In this document: one piece after another, positions 55,879 through 59,503 of the stretch
How positions within the stretch are numbered: position 1 is the first letter of the stretch
Layout of the letters: every line of letters begins with the position of its first letter
Assembly: GCA_944381245.1 (NCBI GenBank)
Contig: CALWKK010000003.1
Location: 1 to 59,503 of the forward strand
Direction: 5' to 3'
Length of the DNA: 59,503 bases
Source: an uncultured Clostridia bacterium
GTDB lineage: Bacteria; Bacillota; Clostridia; Christensenellales; UBA1242
Translations under genes and position numbers: made by a program
The notes under the pieces: model-generated
What the model saw: the letters and a program-made list of their open reading frames with translations, nothing else
Databases searched by the model: none
What the model was told of the DNA's origin: nothing

Positions 55879-58640
55879 TAATCAATTTCTCCGAATATTT
55901 CTTTAAATTCTTCCATTGTTAAAAATACTTGCCTTTGTTTTGATCCTTCAGCAGGTCCAACATATCCTTTTTGTTCCATTTCATCAACTAAGTTAGCTGC
56001 TCTAGAAAACCCTATTCTAAATCTTCTTTGTAACATTGTTATTGAAGCTTGTCCATTTTCTATAAATAATTTTAATGCGTAAGGTAAAAGTTCATCACTT
56101 TGTTCTGGGTTATGCCCAAATGGATTGCCTGCATATCCTTTTGGACTTGTAACAACTTCTTTTGCAACATCTAAATCAAAATCATAATTATTGTTTTCTT
56201 TTATAAAATTTACAACATTCTCAACTTCTTTACCATCAATATAACAACCTTGAATTCTTGTTGGCTCTGCTTGATCACTTGGCGCATATAACATATCACC
56301 TTTACCTAACAATTTTTCTGCTCCAGCCGAATCTAATATGGTTTTTGAATCTACATAACTAGTAACTGCAAAAGCTATTCTTGATGGAAAATTTGCTTTA
56401 ATTGTTCCAGTTATAACATTAACAGATGGTCTTTGTGTTGCTAATATTAAATGTATTCCAGCTGCTCTGGCTTTTTGAGCTAAACGCATAATTTTTTCTT
56501 CAATATCTTTTTTGGCAAGCATCATAAGATCGGCCAACTCATCAATTATTATAACTATTAATGGCAATTTTTCTGATTCACCAGATAACACATCTTGTGT
56601 GTTATTATATTCATCTAAATTTCTTGCCTTCTTTTCTTGAAAAATACTAAACCTTCTTTCCATTTCATTTATTGCCCATGTTAATGCATTAACGGCCTTG
56701 TCTGTTTCAGTTATAACATTTGGCAACATCAAATGTGGTAATCCATTATACATTGAAAATTCAACTCTTTTAGGATCAATTAAGATTAATTTAATATCTT
56801 CTGGCGATGCTTTATACAACATTGAAATTATAATAGTATTCAAACAAACACTTTTTCCTGACCCAGTTGCTCCTGCAATTAATAAATGTGGCATTTTTGC
56901 TAAATTGCAAATTCTAATTTCTCCACTTATTTCCTTGCCTAAAGCAAATGATAAAGGGCTTTTTGCATCTTGAAATTCTTTGCTCATCAAAATCTCTTTA
57001 ATACCTATTGTTGAAATTTTATCGTTTGGTACTTCTATTCCAACAGCACTTCTTCCAGGAATTGGAGCTTCTATTCTTATATCTCCATTTGAAGCTAAGT
57101 TAAGAGCTATATCGTCTTGGTGTGATAATATCTTTTTTATAGGAACTCCAACTGGCATTTCTAATTCATATCTAGTAACTGAAGGACCAACTACTATTCG
57201 AATTACTTTTGCATTTATATTGAATGTTTCAAGCGCATTTTCTAAAATTACTGCTTTTTTCTGAACACTTTCTTGTAATTCAATATCATTATTGATTATA
57301 TCGTTTAATAAATCAAAAGTTGGATAGATATATTTTTTATTTTTATTTATTTTTTTATGGTCAACTGCTGGTTTAAGTTTCTCAGCACTGATGTTAATAT
57401 TTGGTTCATCTTTCAACATTTTTTCAATTATATCACCAGCTACCGCTTTACTTTCAGCATTATTAAAATTACTTTCTTCCTCAAAATCAACAAAATTAGA
57501 TGAATTAGAAATATTATTATTATCTGAATCATAATTTTTATTTGCATTATCTATATTTATATTGCTATCATTTTTTTGCAAATCCTCTATATGTTCTTTA
57601 TTTTGATCAATATTTGTTTGTGTAGAAAGTATATATTTTTGACTATTTTTTAAAGACTCTATATTTTGCTGTATTTCATCATAAAAAGATTCTTCACTAA
57701 TTTTTTTATTATTAGTTTTATTATTAAATATAGCCATTTCTGTTAACTTGGGTGGGGTTAATAGATATTCTTTTTTTGTCAATTCATTTCTTTCAAATCT
57801 TTCCCTTAATGTTGGTTCTTTTTTTATATTATCGGATTGTTCTATTATACCATTTTTATACAATCCTAACTTTTGTTTTGCTGTTATATTTTTATTATTT
57901 TCTTCTTGCTCTTCTATTTTTGCATCTAATGTTATCTTAGGTTTTTCATTTTTTTGTTTGTTACCTTTTTCTTTTTTTGATTCGCTTACAAATATTTCTC
58001 CATCTTTTCCAATTAAATTTCCTTCTTTATCAATTATCCATTTATCAGATATATTTGTTTTTATTTTATTTTCAATTTTTTCTTGATTCTTTTTTTCAAG
58101 CAATATTTCTTTTTGTTTTTGAATTCTAATTGGCATATTTTCTTTTGCTTTTCTTTTTACATATAATAAATAATCAATTATTAAACAAACAAATATAACA
58201 AGCAAAATTGCAAATATGGCATAAACTCCAGCCGATCCTAAAGAAAATTTTACTGGTGAAATAATTATACCTATGATAATACCACCAGGCGTTAGCTGTT
58301 TTGTATAATTATATCCTAAAAATTCAAAAAATCCACCATTAAAATCTCCCACTACAATATTTTGTATTATTGCTAAAATTGATAAAATAGCACACACAAT
58401 ATAAGCTAAATATCTAATTGGAAGATAATATCTCCTTTTATTTATTAATGCTAATCCAACAAAAAAAATTGTAATAAACAATGGATAAGCAAAAAGCCCA
58501 AATGTTCCTAATAAAAAATATTTTAATGGTTTAATTAAAGAAGTAAACAATATTAAAAACACAAAGGAACATAAAATTAAAATTGATATTCCAATCCACA
58601 TTTTTATTTTTTTTATTTTTTGGTAAGTCAAATTTTTCAT
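55878..58640 (-). CDS. ftsK: DNA translocase FtsK/SpoIIIE
   Basis: The 920-residue protein has four N-terminal membrane helices (residues about 10-160), a long low-complexity Asn/Lys/Glu linker (about 185-450), the RecA-like motor with AGATGSGKSVCLN and LIVIIDELADLMM, and a C-terminal winged-helix gamma domain (ASITMLQRRFRIGFSRAANLVDEME). It moves chromosomal DNA through the septum in division and into the forespore. The start is taken as ATG 58640: an extended -10 TGGTATAAT ends 10 nt upstream with no Shine-Dalgarno, so the leader is about 3 nt. An upstream ATG at 58661 would include the promoter. Confidence 0.94.
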   Translation of the reverse strand: MKNLTYQKIKKIKMWIGISILILCSFVFLILFTSLIKPLKYFLLGTFGLFAYPLFITIFFVGLALINKRRYYLPIRYLAYIVCAILSILAIIQNIVVGDFNGGFFEFLGYNYTKQLTPGGIIIGIIISPVKFSLGSAGVYAIFAILLVIFVCLIIDYLLYVKRKAKENMPIRIQKQKEILLEKKNQEKIENKIKTNISDKWIIDKEGNLIGKDGEIFVSESKKEKGNKQKNEKPKITLDAKIEEQEENNKNITAKQKLGLYKNGIIEQSDNIKKEPTLRERFERNELTKKEYLLTPPKLTEMAIFNNKTNNKKISEESFYDEIQQNIESLKNSQKYILSTQTNIDQNKEHIEDLQKNDSNINIDNANKNYDSDNNNISNSSNFVDFEEESNFNNAESKAVAGDIIEKMLKDEPNINISAEKLKPAVDHKKINKNKKYIYPTFDLLNDIINNDIELQESVQKKAVILENALETFNINAKVIRIVVGPSVTRYELEMPVGVPIKKILSHQDDIALNLASNGDIRIEAPIPGRSAVGIEVPNDKISTIGIKEILMSKEFQDAKSPLSFALGKEISGEIRICNLAKMPHLLIAGATGSGKSVCLNTIIISMLYKASPEDIKLILIDPKRVEFSMYNGLPHLMLPNVITETDKAVNALTWAINEMERRFSIFQEKKARNLDEYNNTQDVLSGESEKLPLIVIIIDELADLMMLAKKDIEEKIMRLAQKARAAGIHLILATQRPSVNVITGTIKANFPSRIAFAVTSYVDSKTILDSAGAEKLLGKGDMLYAPSDQAEPTRIQGCYIDGKEVENVVNFIKENNNYDFDLDVAKEVVTSPKGYAGNPFGHNPEQSDELLPYALKLFIENGQASITMLQRRFRIGFSRAANLVDEMEQKGYVGPAEGSKQRQVFLTMEEFKEIFGEID

Positions 58641-58649
58641 ATTAGTGTG

Positions 58650-58655
58650 ATTATA
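58650..58655 (-). promoter_or_regulatory. Extended -10 promoter of ftsK
   Basis: TGGTATAAT on the minus strand, ending 10 nt before the ATG; the -35 is weak. Confidence 0.5.
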
Positions 58656-58750
58656 CCACAAAATAAATAAAGATAAAATAGATATTTTATAATTTTATGT
58701 TTTTTTTAAAAAAAATGTATATTATTTTTTTTTCTACATAATATATTAAT

Positions 58751-58834
58751 GTAAAGAAAATCTCCTTAATCTTGGAAAGATTTCTTTACCTGAACAACAC
58801 CGTGCGTATCAATTGCACGGTGTTTGTTTTATTT
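58751..58834 (+). ncRNA. Candidate small RNA with anti-Shine-Dalgarno loop
   Basis: TAATAT at 58739-58744 ends 7 nt before GTAAAG, the first base pairs of a 12-bp hairpin (58751-58763 with 58779-58790, one bulged A). Its apical part carries CUCCUUAA, complementary to AAGGAG-type ribosome binding sites. A second hairpin (ACACCGTGC/GCACGGTGT) with a T-rich tail forms a plus-strand terminator. No ORF is present. The RNA would be about 84 nt. No known family is recognised, and the -35 is weak. Confidence 0.5.
58795..58834 (+). terminator. Terminator of the candidate small RNA
   Basis: Stem AACACCGTGC/GCACGGTGTT with a T-rich tail on the plus strand. On the minus strand no T-tract follows, so it is not an obvious terminator for the transketolase gene. 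Confidence 0.75.
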
Positions 58835-59503
58835 TAAAATTTTTAAAATTTCCTTTTTTATATTAACAACTGAAAAACCATATTTCTTATATAATTCAAT
58901 TCCTTTGCCACTTTTACCAAATTTATTAATGTTAATTATTTTTCCATTCTCCCCGATATATTTATACCAGATATTATCTGAAGAGGCTTCAATAGCAACT
59001 CTAACTTTAACATTTTTTAATAAAACAGAATTTTTGTATTGTTCAGATTGATTTTCAAACATCTCTATACATGGAAAAGAAACAACAGCAACCTTTATTC
59101 CCATTTTATTTAATTCTCTTTTTGTGCTCATTGCTAATTCAACTTCACTACCAGTTGCATAAATGACAACTTCTATTTTTCCGCTATCCTTTTGTAATAT
59201 ATAACCACCTTTTTCAGCTAATTCTACACTACTATTTTGAATAGGTAAATCTTGTTTTGATAAAATAAAACAAGTTGGACATTGACTGTTCAAAGCTATG
59301 TTATACGATGCTATTAATTCATTAATATCACAAGGCCTACATACGTTTATATCGGGAATTTGTCTTAAAGTGCCCAGTTGTTCTATAGGTTGATGAGTCT
59401 CACCATCTTCTCCAACTATAATTGAATCGTGAGTAAAAAAATACATTATTGGTTGCTTCATGATAGCACTCATTCTTAAAGCTGGTAATAAGTAGTTTGA
59501 AAA
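58829..59503 (-). CDS. tkt: Transketolase, C-terminal part
   Basis: The reading frame is open to the right edge, so the gene continues beyond the window; 224 C-terminal residues are present. FSNYLLPALRMSAIM and FFTHDSIIVGEDGETHQPIEQL are the pyrimidine-binding domain signatures of transketolase, followed by the C-terminal domain (VIYATGSEVELAM). Transketolase moves two-carbon units in the pentose phosphate pathway with thiamine diphosphate. Confidence 0.95.
   Translation of the reverse strand, partial: FSNYLLPALRMSAIMKQPIMYFFTHDSIIVGEDGETHQPIEQLGTLRQIPDINVCRPCDINELIASYNIALNSQCPTCFILSKQDLPIQNSSVELAEKGGYILQKDSGKIEVVIYATGSEVELAMSTKRELNKMGIKVAVVSFPCIEMFENQSEQYKNSVLLKNVKVRVAIEASSDNIWYKYIGENGKIININKFGKSGKGIELYKKYGFSVVNIKKEILKILK

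Overview
This window looks like a chromosomal stretch of an endospore-forming Firmicute, probably an uncultured anaerobic clostridial lineage. The DNA is very AT-rich: only tRNAs, a large structured RNA and a collagen-like gene stand out as GC-richer. It carries sporulation genes in typical Clostridia/Bacilli order (yqfD, sigG, complete spoIIIAA-AH, spoIVB, spoIIM-like, cwlD, dacF-type), plus YlxM-Ffh, DnaD/DnaI-type helicase-loading proteins and a RecA-CinA-PgsA-RimO-FtsK cluster. No prophage, insertion sequence or CRISPR array was seen. The exact taxon cannot be read from the sequence.

Layout. 1-10088 (+): end of yqfD, ybeY, era, ileS, an rRNA-methyltransferase-like gene, a pseudouridine synthase, pepF and a U32 peptidase-family gene. 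10138-14268: tRNA-Leu, a solitary HicB-like protein, lysS, sigG on the minus strand, an orphan protein, and a minus-strand tRNA trio (fMet, Met, Glu). 14394-17840 (+): nrnA-truB-endonuclease IV-like, then efp. 17918-22792 (+): the eight-gene spoIIIA operon. 22888-24922: a leucine-rich-repeat protein converging with a collagen-like spore-surface-type protein. 25107-28644: a heterodimeric ABC exporter. 28691-31315: ylxM-ffh and rpsP-khpA-rimM. 31398-37159: dnaD-like, dnaI-like, trxB, glmM, cwlD and a DUF1858 protein. 37208-39479: tRNA-Ser, a roughly 610-nt structured RNA read as OLE RNA, its partner membrane protein OapA, and argR. 39541-44141: XerS-like recombinase, a 28-bp dif-like palindrome, serS, a nucleotidyltransferase-like protein, tRNA-Leu, rplI and a Cys-rich DUF1540-type protein. 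44236-58640 (minus): ftsK, rimO, pgsA, truncated cinA, recA, hydrolase, murF-like, recN, spoIVB, spoIIM-like, dacF-type and a guanylate-kinase-like gene. 58751-59503: a candidate small RNA and the 3' part of a transketolase.

The most interesting system is the OLE RNA-OapA module. A strong promoter (TTGCAT-N17-TATAAT) precedes a transcript whose 5' end GGAGAC can pair with GUCUCU about 560 nt downstream. A terminator follows, then a four-helix membrane protein with the DxxxD motif of OapA, then argR, which matches the genomic neighbourhood known for OLE. A second recurring signal is that several genes (ybeY, the orphan at 13183, ylxM, oapA, the recombinase, ftsK and perhaps others) have a -10 box ending only 6-10 nt before the start codon and no Shine-Dalgarno sequence, which suggests leaderless or nearly leaderless mRNAs. 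All assignments come from reading the sequence; no database search was run.
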